Positions 44,945-56,200 of a stretch of 64,000 nt of DNA are shown here, piece after piece. A model generated the notes under the pieces. It was given only the letters and a program-made list of their open reading frames with translations, was not told the DNA's origin and searched no databases. This DNA comes from Paenibacillus sonchi (GTDB lineage Bacteria; Bacillota; Bacilli; Paenibacillales; Paenibacillaceae). The stretch covers positions 4,278,001 through 4,342,000 of the forward strand of contig NZ_CP068595.1 of the NCBI RefSeq assembly GCF_016772475.1, written 5' to 3'. The first letter of the stretch is position 1, and the number at the start of each line of letters is the position of its first letter. Position numbers and translations under genes: made by a program.

Positions 44945-47263
44945 TTACACCGTAACGGATGAGCCTTCAGCAGTAACGCTGCTCAGCCCGTTCACCGTAT
45001 AGTCCTTGCCGTAAATCGTGATGGACGCCGGAATATCCGTTTCATTGACCACTGTAACCTGCACATCGGTTACACTCACCTTCAGGCGGGAGCCGCGGAA
45101 CATGATTTTGAACGAATAAGCTGTCCAGTGGCCCGGATTGGAAGGATTCAGGATCAGCCGGTCAGCCTGCACCCGCAGTCCGCCAAAGCCATGCACGATC
45201 GACATCCAGGTTCCGGCCATGCTGGTGGTATGGCAGCCGTCTTCCGTATCGTTGTTGTAATTGTCGAGATCCAGTCTCGATGTGCGCAGGTACATTTCAT
45301 ACGCCTTTTCCTTGTATCCCAGCTCACAGGCGAGAATTGCATGGATGCAAGGGGAGAGGGAGGACTCATGGACGGTAATCGGCTCATAAAAGTCGAAATT
45401 CCGCTTTTTGGTCTCCAGATCATAACGGTCGCCGAGGAAATAGAGTCCCTGCAGCACATCGGCCTGTTTGATGAAGCAGGAGCGCAGAATGCGGTCCCAG
45501 GACCATTTTTGGTTCAGCGGAAGGTTCTCCGGCAGCACATCCTTGACCTGGATGATCTCCTTGTCGAGGAAGCCGTCCTGCTGCAGGAAGATGCCGAGTT
45601 CCTCATCGGCTGCATAGTACATTTTGGCGATAATGTCGTTCCACTTTGCAGTTTCATCCTCTGCCAGCTCCAGCTTGTCGACAAGCTCCGCATAACGGGC
45701 GGATTCATTCTCCTGCAGATACGCCAGCGCTTCCAGGGTGTATTCCATCGTCCAGGAGGCCATCCGGTTCGTATACCAGTTGTTGTTGACGTTGTTCTCG
45801 TATTCGTTCGGGCCGGTGACACCGAGCATTACATATTTGTCCTTGTGCGGCACGTAGTGCACGCGTTCCTCCCAGAACCGGGAGATTTCCACCAGCACCT
45901 CCAGGCCGTATTGGCCAAGATAGGCTTGGTCTCCGGTGTAATTCACATAGTTATAGATTGCATAAGCAATGGCGCCGTTGCGGTGGATCTCTTCAAATGT
46001 AATCTCCCACTCGTTGTGGCACTCCTCGCCGTTCATCGTTACCATTGGATACAGCGCGCCTTTTTTGAAGCCGAGCTTGCGGGCGTTTTCCTTTGCCTTC
46101 TCCAGATGCTTGTAACGGTAGATCAGCAGGTTGCGGGCAATCGAAGAATCGGCAGTACTTAAGTAGAATGGCACACAATAAGCTTCAGTATCCCAATAGG
46201 TGCTGCCGCCGTATTTTTCCCCGGTGAAGCCCTTAGGTCCAATGTTCAGCCGGTCGTCTTCACCGGTATAGGTCTGATTCAGCTGGAAAATATTGAACCG
46301 GATCGCCTGCTGCGCGGATACATCGCCTTCAATGATAATGTCGCTTTCCTTCCACTTATCCTTCCAGGCCTCAGCCTGTTCGGTCAGAAGCGCCGCAAAA
46401 CCGGCCTCCCGCGCGCTGTGCAGTGCGGTTTCTGCTGCTTCAACCAGCTGGCCCAGCCCGTGATTGCGGGAGGTGACATTGGCAGCATATTTATAAATAA
46501 CCACCTGATCGCCGGATTTTACCGGGAAGCTTACTTTGCTGGCTACATATTTCTCTTCCTCGAGGGTAACGGCTTCACGGGTCAGCTTATCCCCGTTCAG
46601 GAGGATGTCGAAGAGATAGGCAGAGGTGACGTGAAAATCAAGTTTTTTGGTCTTCAGTGTCAGATGTCCGCCATCCGGTCCGCTTTTTTTCTCCACTTCA
46701 TTCCAGAACTTCTCGTCGTAGTTGGCGTCTTTGTTCTTGATGTCGCCGTCCAGGTAAGGGGTAATGGTTAGCTCACCGGCAAAATTAACCGGGCTGATCG
46801 AGTACCGGATGGCGCCAATCTCACGGCGGGCCATGCTGACAATACGGAGGCTGTCGACCCGGACTTCCTTGCCTTCAGCCGTAACTGCGGTGAAGCTGCG
46901 GGACAATGTGCCTTCCTTCATGTTAAGCTCCCGGCGGAAGTCGCTGACGGTGCAGGCTGCCAGATCCAGCGGTGTGCCGTCAATATCAATGTTGATGCCG
47001 ATCCAGTTCGTGCTGTTCAGCACCTTGGCAAAATACTCCGGATAGCCGTTTTTCCACCAGCCCACCCGTGTTTTGTCGGGGTAGTAGACGCCGGCCATAT
47101 AGCTGCCCTGCAGGCTGTGCCCGCTGTACTGCTCTTCAAAATTGGCGCGTCCGCCCATATACCCGTTGCCGATGCTAAAGACGCTTTCGGAAATTTCCTG
47201 GGTCTGCGGATCAAAGGATTCTTCGATAATGGACCATTCGTCGATTTTTAAATATTGTTTCAT
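44945..47263 (-). CDS. malP: Maltose phosphorylase (GH65)
   Basis: A 772-residue GH65 enzyme that splits maltose with phosphate into glucose and beta-glucose-1-phosphate. Family motifs are SIGNGYMGGRANFEE, GGSTYWDTEAYCVPFYL, MNGEECHNEWEITFEE and VTGPNEYENNVNNNWYTN. Glu487 in the last one matches the catalytic acid position reported for Lactobacillus brevis maltose phosphorylase. AAGGAG lies 9 bases before the ATG. The gene directly follows pgmB (169 bp), whose product converts beta-glucose-1-phosphate to glucose-6-phosphate. That partner and the maltose-type sequence favour maltose over trehalose or kojibiose as substrate. Confidence 0.93.
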   Translation of the reverse strand: MKQYLKIDEWSIIEESFDPQTQEISESVFSIGNGYMGGRANFEEQYSGHSLQGSYMAGVYYPDKTRVGWWKNGYPEYFAKVLNSTNWIGINIDIDGTPLDLAACTVSDFRRELNMKEGTLSRSFTAVTAEGKEVRVDSLRIVSMARREIGAIRYSISPVNFAGELTITPYLDGDIKNKDANYDEKFWNEVEKKSGPDGGHLTLKTKKLDFHVTSAYLFDILLNGDKLTREAVTLEEEKYVASKVSFPVKSGDQVVIYKYAANVTSRNHGLGQLVEAAETALHSAREAGFAALLTEQAEAWKDKWKESDIIIEGDVSAQQAIRFNIFQLNQTYTGEDDRLNIGPKGFTGEKYGGSTYWDTEAYCVPFYLSTADSSIARNLLIYRYKHLEKAKENARKLGFKKGALYPMVTMNGEECHNEWEITFEEIHRNGAIAYAIYNYVNYTGDQAYLGQYGLEVLVEISRFWEERVHYVPHKDKYVMLGVTGPNEYENNVNNNWYTNRMASWTMEYTLEALAYLQENESARYAELVDKLELAEDETAKWNDIIAKMYYAADEELGIFLQQDGFLDKEIIQVKDVLPENLPLNQKWSWDRILRSCFIKQADVLQGLYFLGDRYDLETKKRNFDFYEPITVHESSLSPCIHAILACELGYKEKAYEMYLRTSRLDLDNYNNDTEDGCHTTSMAGTWMSIVHGFGGLRVQADRLILNPSNPGHWTAYSFKIMFRGSRLKVSVTDVQVTVVNETDIPASITIYGKDYTVNGLSSVTAEGSSVTV

Positions 47264-47432
47264 AAGTACCGCTCCTTTTAGATAGGGGATGATATAAATG
47301 GAACTATCCGTTCGACGTTGCAGGTTACGTGTTAAGCCGCTCAGCTATCACGTAACTCCAGTTCTCACACATAGTTCTATTATAGAAAGTAGGGCAGAAG
47401 TGACTCGCATTGCCTATAACTGTTAATGTTCG

Positions 47433-48095
47433 TCAAACACCTGCAAATGATTCCCTGAGGGCTGCAACGCTGATGTGCGCCAGCGAAGGGACCACAAGGT
47501 TGGCAGCTCCCAGAGTTTCGGGCGAGCCAATTCCTACGCTGCGCATGCCGGCGCGGATGGCGGCGGTGATGCCGGCTTCCGCATCCTCGAAGACGACGCA
47601 TTGCCCGGGCTCAGTGTAGGTTGCTCTGGCTCCGAGGAGGAAAACCTCGGGATCGGGTTTGGCGGCGCTGGTATGCGTACCGTCGATGATGGCATCGAAA
47701 TAAGGGGTAAGGCCGGTGTTGTTCAGGATCAGCATTGCATTTTTGCTCGCCGAGCCGAGAGCCGTTTTGATGCCTTGGGCACGGCATTCCTTGAGAAAAT
47801 CCAGTGCACCCGGGAGAATTTCCGAACTGTCCATCTTGGCGATGTACTCGACGTACCGGTTGTTTTTCTGCTCGGCTAGTTCGGCCTTGCGGGTTTCGTC
47901 TAGGGTTAGTCCGCCGATTTCCAGCAGAATGTTCAACGAAGCCGTCCGGCTGACGCCCTTGAGCCGTTCATTGTCTTTCTCAGTGAAGACGAAGCCAAGC
48001 TGCTCGGCCAGCTCTCTCCAGGCGATGTAATGATATTTGGCGGTGTCGACGAGTACGCCGTCCAGATCGAACAAACAGGCTTTGATTTCTGACAT
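47433..48095 (-). CDS. pgmB: Beta-phosphoglucomutase
   Basis: A HAD-superfamily mutase of 220 residues that turns beta-glucose-1-phosphate into glucose-6-phosphate. The nucleophile and acid/base aspartates are in FDLDGVLVDT (Asp8 and Asp10). The cap domain has RLKGVSRTASLNILLE, and motif II (GSASKNA), motif III (KPDPEVFLLGA) and motif IV (CVVFEDAEAGI) are typical of PgmB. GGAGG precedes the ATG at 48095. It is the first gene of the pgmB-malP unit; a LacI-type operator lies 410 bp upstream and a 52-bp repeat array lies in its leader. Confidence 0.95.
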   Translation of the reverse strand: MSEIKACLFDLDGVLVDTAKYHYIAWRELAEQLGFVFTEKDNERLKGVSRTASLNILLEIGGLTLDETRKAELAEQKNNRYVEYIAKMDSSEILPGALDFLKECRAQGIKTALGSASKNAMLILNNTGLTPYFDAIIDGTHTSAAKPDPEVFLLGARATYTEPGQCVVFEDAEAGITAAIRAGMRSVGIGSPETLGAANLVVPSLAHISVAALRESFAGV

Positions 48096-48234
48096 ATTGA
48101 ACCTCCTAAAAGTAGTGTAAGCTCCGGCTCCCTGCTGTTGCATCGTACAATGCCTTTGCAAAAGGGGAAGAGTGGATCATACGAATTGTCATGATGATGA
48201 AGTGAAAATTCAGCCATTGCGTTAAACCTGTAAA

Positions 48235-48473
48235 AATCCTGCACGCCGTACAACAATCTGGGGGCTGAACCCGCCAAACTGGTTGAAATCCTGCACAACA
48301 TACAACAATCCGGGGCTGAACCCGTCAAACTGGCTGAAATCCTGCACACCGTGCAACAATCTGGGGGCTGAACCCGCCAAACTGGCTGGAATCCTGCACA
48401 CCGTGCAACAATCTGGGGGCTGAACCCGCCAAACTGGCTGAAATCCTGCACAACATACAACAATGCGCCTGTT
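48235..48473. repeat. 52-bp direct-repeat array upstream of pgmB (five units)
   Basis: Units begin at 48235, 48287, 48338, 48390 and 48442 with AATCCTGCAC and run through GTGCAACAATCTGGGGGCTG to AACCCGCCAAACTGG. They follow each other without variable spacers. The period is not a multiple of three. The array lies between the pgmB promoter/operator and the pgmB start codon, so it would be part of a leader of about 400 bases. No reading frame is supported here. Confidence 0.9.
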
Positions 48474-48489
48474 GTTAGTGTTACGAAAG

Positions 48490-48524
48490 AAGACTTTTTA
48501 TGTAGCGCAAACGTTTGTACAAGT
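48490..48524 (-). promoter_or_regulatory. LacI-type operator and probable pgmB promoter
   Basis: The palindrome CAAACGTTTG (48508-48517) lies in the spacer between a weak -35 (TTGTAC) and -10 (TAAAAA) on the - strand. It shares its core with the sites at 50126-50139 and 60879-60890, so MalR probably represses pgmB-malP here. Confidence 0.6.
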
Positions 48525-48530
48525 TTCGAA

Positions 48531-48566
48531 AAAATAAATGAAGCATCGGTTGCTTCATTTATTTTG
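48531..48566 (-). terminator. Terminator after malR
   Basis: AAAATAAATGAAGCA and TGCTTCATTTATTTT pair with a short loop and end in T residues on the - strand. Confidence 0.8.
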
Positions 48567-48574
48567 TTCCCAAA

Positions 48575-49612
48575 TCATTTTTTCACGGGTGAGTGCATGG
48601 ATGACTCTCTGACGATCAAGCGGTGGGGAATCACGAACCGGTTCGTGTATCCGTCATGGTTATCCGGCTTCTGGATGCTCTGGATCAGCACCTGGGAAGC
48701 TGTGTAGCCAAGATGATAAATGCCGATATCGATACTGCTGATTGGTGGGCTGGACAATTCCGACAATGGAATATTGTTAAAGCTGACGATCGCCAGATCC
48801 TCAGGAACTTTGTAGTTCAGCTCATTAAGCCCTCTCAGCACACCGAATGAAACCATATCATCGACTGCGACGAGTGCTGTGGGACGGTTCGGGAGATTCA
48901 TGAAAAAAGACATCGCCCTGTAGCCGCTGTCCTGCAGAAACTCGCCTTCGACAATCCATTCTGCCCGCATTTCCAGTCCGCTGTTTGCCATCGCTTTGCG
49001 GTAGCCTTCCAGCCGGTCGCGTGAAACGATGAGATTGGGCGGCCCGCTTACGAAACCAATGCGTTCATGTCCCATGGAAATTAAGTGGTTGGTAGCATCG
49101 AAAGAAGCCATGATATTATCATTATCCACCGATAAAATATCCTCATAGCGGTCACTTCGTCCTACCAGAACAAAGGGATAGCCACCCGTTTCCAGAAAAT
49201 CAATCACGGCATCATCTTTGCGTGAATACAGCAGAATAACGCCGTCAACACGGCGCCCCTTGAGCAGCCGGGATACAGATTCCAGCTCTTCCTTCTCGTT
49301 CGCGCCGGAGCTGATCAGCACATCATAGCCGGAACGGCTGGACTGTGTAACGATCCCGCGGATTAATTCCATAAAAAATAAATTGGAGAACAGCTCTTCA
49401 GCCGGCTTCGGTAGAATGATGCAAATGCTGTTCGTGGTCTTCGATACCAGGCTTTTGGCCATCATATTCGGAGTGTAGCCCATTTCCTCCATAATCTCTT
49501 TGACTTTACGGGAAGTTTCTAGGCTAATTCTGGGATGACCTGACAACACCCGGGATACAGTGGAGGGAGATACTCCCGCTTTCTTAGCCACATCCTTGAT
49601 GGTAACTGTCAT
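48575..49612 (-). CDS. malR: LacI-family transcriptional regulator of maltodextrin genes
   Basis: A 345-residue repressor. The N-terminal helix-turn-helix and hinge (VTIKDVAKKAGVSPSTVSRVLSG, MGYTPNMMAKSL) are those of LacI/GalR proteins. The periplasmic-binding-like core (about 60-340) would bind a sugar inducer (GPPNLIVSRDRLEGYRKAM, TALVAVDDMVSFGVLRGL). AGGAGG precedes the ATG. It separates pgmB-malP from the divergent amylopullulanase gene. Palindromes with the core CAAACGTTTG occur at both of these promoters and at malE, which points to one maltose/maltodextrin regulon. The exact inducer is inferred. Confidence 0.93.
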   Translation of the reverse strand: MTVTIKDVAKKAGVSPSTVSRVLSGHPRISLETSRKVKEIMEEMGYTPNMMAKSLVSKTTNSICIILPKPAEELFSNLFFMELIRGIVTQSSRSGYDVLISSGANEKEELESVSRLLKGRRVDGVILLYSRKDDAVIDFLETGGYPFVLVGRSDRYEDILSVDNDNIMASFDATNHLISMGHERIGFVSGPPNLIVSRDRLEGYRKAMANSGLEMRAEWIVEGEFLQDSGYRAMSFFMNLPNRPTALVAVDDMVSFGVLRGLNELNYKVPEDLAIVSFNNIPLSELSSPPISSIDIGIYHLGYTASQVLIQSIQKPDNHDGYTNRFVIPHRLIVRESSMHSPVKK

Positions 49613-49997
49613 AGAAACCTCCTCATGGAACCGTTTGCTTTACTCTGTAATATTAATCGAAGTGCTGTTAATTGTAAATAGTGAAAACTCCTTTTCAGGG
49701 ATATTTGCAGCAGTCCTGCTGGAGAGAGGGAAATAGCAGTCCCCTGAACTTCTCTCTGGTACAGACGATTATACAAAGGGAAGGGATGCTGATGTTTCAG
49801 GATGGGCCAAGTAAGGGGGGGCATGTTTGTTAAGGAAGTGCAAACGAAACAATCCGCTTTAGCTTAAGCAGGATAAGACTTATTTTAATGTTGCTATATT
49901 CTAAATCTGTGCAAAATTGTGCAATTTCAGGGTGTGATTTTATGCAAATGCAATCTGGATAGGTGAAGCGGACGCTGCGCACTATTCGAAATGGAGG

Positions 49998-50055
49998 TTG
50001 ACAACATTCCAGATACTGGATTAGTATGGTGGACATAATAGAAAAAGCGCTTACA
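49998..50055 (+). promoter_or_regulatory. Promoter P1 with cre-like site, amylopullulanase gene
   Basis: -35 TTGACA (49998-50003), 18 bp, -10 TAGTAT (50022-50027). AAAAAGCGCTTACA (50042-50055) fits the CcpA cre consensus TGWAARCGYTWNCW except at the first two bases and lies just after the start point, a repressing position. The 49613-49990 stretch holds no gene. Confidence 0.5.
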
Positions 50056-50095
50056 TTTGCTGTTTTTGGGCTGCCATTCTGTATCAATGTTTGAA

Positions 50096-50139
50096 TTGAT
50101 GAAATCAAGTATGCATTCCGTTAATCGCAAACGTTTGCG
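50096..50139 (+). promoter_or_regulatory. Promoter P2 with MalR-type operator, amylopullulanase gene
   Basis: -35 TTGATG (50096-50101), 18 bp, -10 GTTAAT (50120-50125). The 14-bp perfect palindrome CGCAAACGTTTGCG (50126-50139) follows at once over the expected start site. This is the strongest of the CAAACGTTTG sites in the window. Confidence 0.6.
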
Positions 50140-50256
50140 CATGAACAAGTGATTCAGAGGGCAGCACTGATATATTCTGACAGGAGGAGGGGAAACAAAG
50201 GGAGCAGGGTTGAGTGGCTTGAGGTCAAAATTCAATTATGGGGGGTATCCGCAATA

Positions 50257-53200
50257 ATGAAATGGGCATTATGGGGCAAGAAGGCATTCTCGGTTAGTAT
50301 GATTGTGGTGCTTGTATGTTCCTATTTTTCTTTTTATCCAGGCAGCGTGGTGAATGCGGCAGCGTCCAAGGTAGTGCTTGTAGGCAGCCTTCAATCGGAA
50401 TTATCCACGGAAGCCGAGCCTGCGGGGGACTGGGACCCTGCTGCCAGCGTAACTGAGATGACCTATGTGGACAATGGCCTGTACAGGTTCACGGGCATAT
50501 TGCCCGCCGGCGTCTATGAGTACAAGATCGCGTTGAATGGCAGCTGGGAGGAAAGCTACGGATACGGCAATTATACCAATTCCGCAGGGGTCAATAAGGA
50601 CGGCAATATTCAGATATCGCTTGCTGCCGAGACCAGCGTCACCTTTTATTATAATGACCTCACGAAAAAAATTGCAGATTCCACGTACTACACACCGGTT
50701 GAGGCTGATAAGCTGCCCAGGCTGACCGGCACTCTGCAAACGGAGCTTGGCGATGCCCAGGATTCTTCTCCGGCTGATGCGAAAGCCACGTTGTCTGATC
50801 CGGATTTGGATGGAGTCTATGAACGGTCGGCTGAACTTCCCGCAGGGGAATATGCCTATAGAGTCTATGTTCCCGGAGATACACCAGATACGGATATGTT
50901 CTATCCTGGCGGGGAGCAGAAGCTGAACCTTCCTGCCGCTTCAAAAGTCACCTTTACGTTTAACGCGCAGGATCACGGGGTGAAAGCCTCTTTTACCGTG
51001 CCGAATGCTCCAGGAGCAGCCGCTCCTGTACCGGAGGGGCAGCTGCGGATTCATTATAGCCGGACAGCCGGGGATTATGCCGGTCTGGGGCTGTGGATGT
51101 GGGATGATGTGGCTGCGCCATCCGCGAGCTGGCCGTCAGGTGCAACCCCTTTTCCTGAAGGGCAGACCGATGCTTATGGAGCTTATGTCGATGTGCTGCT
51201 GAAGGCGGGAGCGAAAAAAGTCTCGTTCCTCGTCGTCAACCGCAGTACGGAGGCCAAAGACGGAGGCAACAAACTGTTCATAATCAATACGCCGCAGACC
51301 AATGAGGTGTGGGTTAAGGAAGGCTCGGATACCGTGACGCCGTATGAACCGGTTGTATTGCCGGCCGATACGGTCCGGGTTCATTATGCGAGAGCAGACA
51401 GCAATTGGAGCCAGTACGGCTTATGGCTGTGGGATGAGGTAGCCTCTGAACCGGTAACCTGGCCGGGTGATGCCGTTCCTTTTCTTGCGGAGCATACCGA
51501 TGCTTACGGGGCCTATGTGGATGTTCCGCTAAAAGCGGATGCCCAAAAAATAGGCTTTCTGGTGGTCAACCGCTCCAGCGGCGATAAAGACGGAGGCGAC
51601 AAAACCTTCAGGCTGCTGGACCGCTACAATCAGCTGTGGATCAAACAGGGGGATGACCATGTATATGTATCCCCGTTTGGCGAGCAGCCCGTGAGCCTGG
51701 TGTCGGCGGAAATCCTCTCGACCCGCAAAATTCTGCTCACCTTCACATTAACCGACGGACTGGATGCTGCCGGGTTAAAGTCCTCCATTACGGTAACGGA
51801 CAAAGAGGGCACTCCGGTTCCAGTCACTGCCGCAGCGATAAAAAGCACGACTTCGGTTGAGGTGGACACAGCCGCTTTTGCGCTGGAGAAGGCTCCGCTG
51901 AGCGTAGCTTATTCCGGGAAAAATGTATCCGCTTCCGCAGGCTGGCGGATGATTGATGAAATGTACAATTACACCGGAGACGATCTGGGCGCTACCTATC
52001 ACCCGGCGGACCAATCGGCTACTTTGAAGCTGTGGGCACCTATAGCCAGCAGTGTCGTTGCAAATGTGTACAGCAAGACAGATGCCTCACAGCAGGTGGG
52101 CCAAGTAAGCCTGACTCTAGGCGATAAAGGCGTCTGGTCGGCAGAGCTGAAGCCGTCTGATCTGAGTAAGGCTGCTGCAGCAGAGGATGTGCGTGGCTAC
52201 TACTATCAGTATGAGGTGACCAATAACGGCGTAACCAAGCCGGTGCTTGATCCTTATGCCAAGTCAATGGCTGTGTTCACCGTGGACTCCACGGGGGCGG
52301 CAGGACCTGACGGGGATACGGTCGGCAAGGCGGCTATCGTTGACCTGAGCGGCACGAACCCGCCGGACTACCGGGCCGGGGATATCCCTGGCTACGAGAA
52401 ACGCGAGGATGCTGTTATTTATGAAGTCCATGTGCGGGATTTCACCTCTGACGTGTCGATTGAAAGCGAACTGGGCGGCGAGCGCTGGGGCTCGTATGCG
52501 GCTTTTGCGAAAAAGCTGGATTATATCAAATCCCTGGGCATCACCCACATTCAACTGATGCCGGTCATGGCCTGGTACAACGGGGACGAAACGCAGATGA
52601 CCCACCGGGAGTCCGGCTATTCCACCCAAAACAATGAATACAACTGGGGGTATGATCCCCATAGTTATTTCTCGCCGGATGGCGCCTATTCGCAGCAGCC
52701 TGCTGATCCCGAAGAGCGGATCAAAGAGCTGAAGGGCCTGATTGATGCAGTCCATGAAGCGGGTATGGGTGTGATTCTGGATGTCGTCTATACCCATATG
52801 GCGAAGAAGGATTTTCTGGATGATATCGTACCGAATTACTACGCTTTTCAGGATGCGAACGGCAACTTTGTCGGCGGTTTCGGCAACAATCTGGCGACCA
52901 GCCACAAGATGGCCGAGAAGCTGATGGTGGATTCGGTCAAATACTGGTTCAGCGAATACAAAATAGACGGTATGCGCTGGGACATGATGGGCGATGCCAC
53001 CTACGATGCCGTTCAGGCGGCTTATGATGCCGCTGAAGCTATCAATCCGAAGGCGCTGTTCATCGGTGAAGGCTGGAAAACCTTCGCCGGGGATGCCTCC
53101 GATCCGGCACTGGCCGGCAAAGCCGCAGATCAGGCATGGATGGACAAAACGGACAGCGTTGGCGTATTTTCCGATGAATTCCGCAATGAGCTGAAGTCCG

Positions 53201-56200
53201 GCCATGGCTTGGAAGGAGAGCCCCGATTTATTACGGGGGAGCCCGCTCTATCGCCACGATTTTCAACAATATCACAGCCCGGCCTTCGAATATTCCGGCC
53301 GATGATCCGGGAGATGTTGTGCCGTACATCGAGGCCCATGACAATCTGACGCTGCATGATGTCATTGCGTATTCGATTAAAAAGGACCCGTCAATTCCTG
53401 CTGATGAGCTGGAAATTCAGCAGCGGATCCGGCTGGGCAATCTGCTGGAGATGACCTCCCAAGGCACAGCCTTCATACAGGCAGGCCAGGAGTATGGACG
53501 CACGAAGCAGTGGAAGGCAGCCGGAATTCCGGAACAGAAATATACGGAAATAAAGGGTGCGAACGGACAGTCCTTTGGCTATTTTATCCATGATTCCTAT
53601 GATTCGTCGGATGCGGTCAACATGTTCGACTGGGCCAAAGCGTCGGACGAAGTGAATTACCCGGTTCAGAATACGACAAGGGCATACACCTCCGGGCTCA
53701 TTCAGTTGAGAAAATCCACCGATGCCTTCCGGCTTGGCGATAAAAATCTGGTGGACACGAATGTCAATCTGATCACAGCACCGGAAATCAAAGCAACCGA
53801 TCTGGTGATCGGCTACAAGAATAAAGCGACTGACGGAACCGGACTCTACTATGTTTTCATGAACGGTGACAATGCTGCCAGAACTTTGACCCTTTCCGAG
53901 GATTTAACCGGAGGCCAGGTGCTTGTGGACAATGATCAGGCCGGAGTGAAGGCGATTCCTGCGGAAAGCCTGAGCGGCTTCACGCTAACGTCAACTTCAA
54001 TTACCCTGGACCCTCTTACTGCTGTGGTCATCCGTAAGGATGCCGCCGCCGCTGTTCTGGCTTCTCTGGGAACGGACAGTACGGGATATGCGCTTCAGGC
54101 CGGCAGCACGCATCAGACAGCTGTAACAGCCAAATACGAAGACGGCAGCGCAAGAACGGTTACGAATGCAGCAGCCTATATATCGAGCAACCCGGCGGTT
54201 GCCACGGTGACAAGCAAAGGACTGGTCAAAGGCGTGAAGCCGGGAACAGCCACAATAACAATCACATATGGCGGACTCTCTGCCAAGGTGAACGTGGAAG
54301 TGACCAAAGAGCCGGTAGACACCAAACGGTATGTGCAAATTACCTACGTCCGTGACGACAAGGATTACGCCGGCTGGAATCTCTGGGTGTGGAATACAGG
54401 TGTGAAGAACGATCAGATCGATTTCAGCACCTTCAAGGATGGCAAGGCCAGTGTGTTGATTGAGGTGGCGCCGAATGCGACGAGTGTCGGGTTTGTCCTC
54501 CGCAAAGGCACGGACTGGAATACCGGCAAGCAGGATTATCCGGATGACCGGGTCATTCCGCTGACGGCGGGCGAAGCTTTTACTAAAGTGATTGTGACCA
54601 GCATGGTAAAAGAGCTTGATATCAAGCCGGTGATTAACGGTCCGGTGATGAAAGACGGAACGATCACGTTCCGGTACCGGGATGATGCGCTGTTCCGTAC
54701 AGATCAACAGGAAACCATCGGCGGGGTCAAGGTTAAAGTGAACGGTAAAGAATATCCGATGGCTTATGAGGCAGCGGAGGAATGGTTCAGCTATAAGCTG
54801 AAGGATGTGCAGGAAGGAACGTATAAATATAGTTTTCTTGTAACTAAAGACGGAGTGACCGAAGAACTGACTGACCCGAAAAACACCGTGAACGGGGAAT
54901 CCGTTGTAGCCTATCATATCCCTAAGGTGACGGTTACTGCGGAAGTTCAGCCGGGGGCTATCAACTCCAATGAGAATGCAGTGGTTACGGTAAAAGCTGC
55001 GTCAGAGGAACAGGTATCCTACGTGGATGGTTATATGGACCTGTCCGCTCTCGGCGGACCGGAAGCAGTGAAGCTGGATACAGAGCTTCTGCAGCAGACG
55101 GTTGCAGTGAAGAACAGCGTGCCGGCAGGCCTAAAAAGCATTACAATTACCCTGCTGGATCAATATGGCAATACGCACAAAGGGACTGCCCAGGTTGAAG
55201 TGAAGGCGAGAACCTATACGGGCGGACAGCTTGATTTCGATTGGGATGAAGCGCGGATCTACTTCACTCTTACGGACCGGTTCAGGGATGGGGACGCGGC
55301 GAACAATGCGGATGTTGATACAACCCACCCGGAAGCCTATCACGGCGGGGATTTCCGCGGAATGATCGATAGCCTGGATTATCTTCAGAAGCTGGGGATC
55401 AATACCCTGTGGATTACGCCGGTTGTGGACAATATTGATTTCAACAAAGGTGCCGATTTCGACGGTACGCAGTATGGCTACCATGGCTATTGGGCCAAAG
55501 ATTTCACTCAGCTGGATGAGCATCTGGGCGACATGGCAACCTTCAAAGAGCTGATCGAAAAGGCTCATGACAAAGGCATCAAGATCATGGTGGATGTCGT
55601 GCTGAATCATGCCGGATACGGCCTGAAGGCCGAAGACAACTATCCGGGGGTTACGGCTGAGGATAAGGCGCGTTTTGACGGTATGCTCCGCAAGGATGGC
55701 GTATCCGCTGATACGGACCCGATCAAGGGTGAGCTGGCAGGCCTGCCCGATTTCAAAACCGAAGATCCGGCGGTCCGCCAGACCCTTATCGACTGGCAAA
55801 CCGGCTGGCTGGACAACGCACGGACGGAGCGCGGAGACACGATTGACTATTTCCGTGTGGACACCGTGAAGCATGTGGACAGAACAACCTGGAAAGCGTT
55901 CAAAAATGCGCTGACCGCCATCGATCCAGCCTTCAAGCTGACCGGTGAATATTTTGGCGGCACGCTGGACAATGACGGCGGCAACCTGCACTCCGGCCAG
56001 ATGGACGGTCTGCTGGATTTCGGCTTCAAGAACGCCGCGAAGGATTTTACAGACGGCAAAATCTCGGTTGTGGATACGTATCTGCAACACCGGGAGGCCC
56101 AAATGGACAATACCGGAATGATGGCCCAGTTCCTGAGCAGCCATGACGAAAACGGCTTCCTGTCTAATTATGTGGATGGAGACAAGAGCAAGCTGAAGAT

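Noticed and set aside
44945..47263. Trehalose or kojibiose phosphorylase
   Set aside because: The sequence around Glu487 and the partnership with pgmB, malL and the maltodextrin importer fit maltose phosphorylase better.
47933..48463. 176-codon - strand frame across the 52-bp repeat array
   Set aside because: The repeat period is not a multiple of three and the frame then overlaps pgmB out of frame; it is a by-product of the repeat composition.
48235..48473. CRISPR array
   Set aside because: The repeats are 52 bp long, follow each other without unique spacers and no cas gene is present; this is a simple tandem array.
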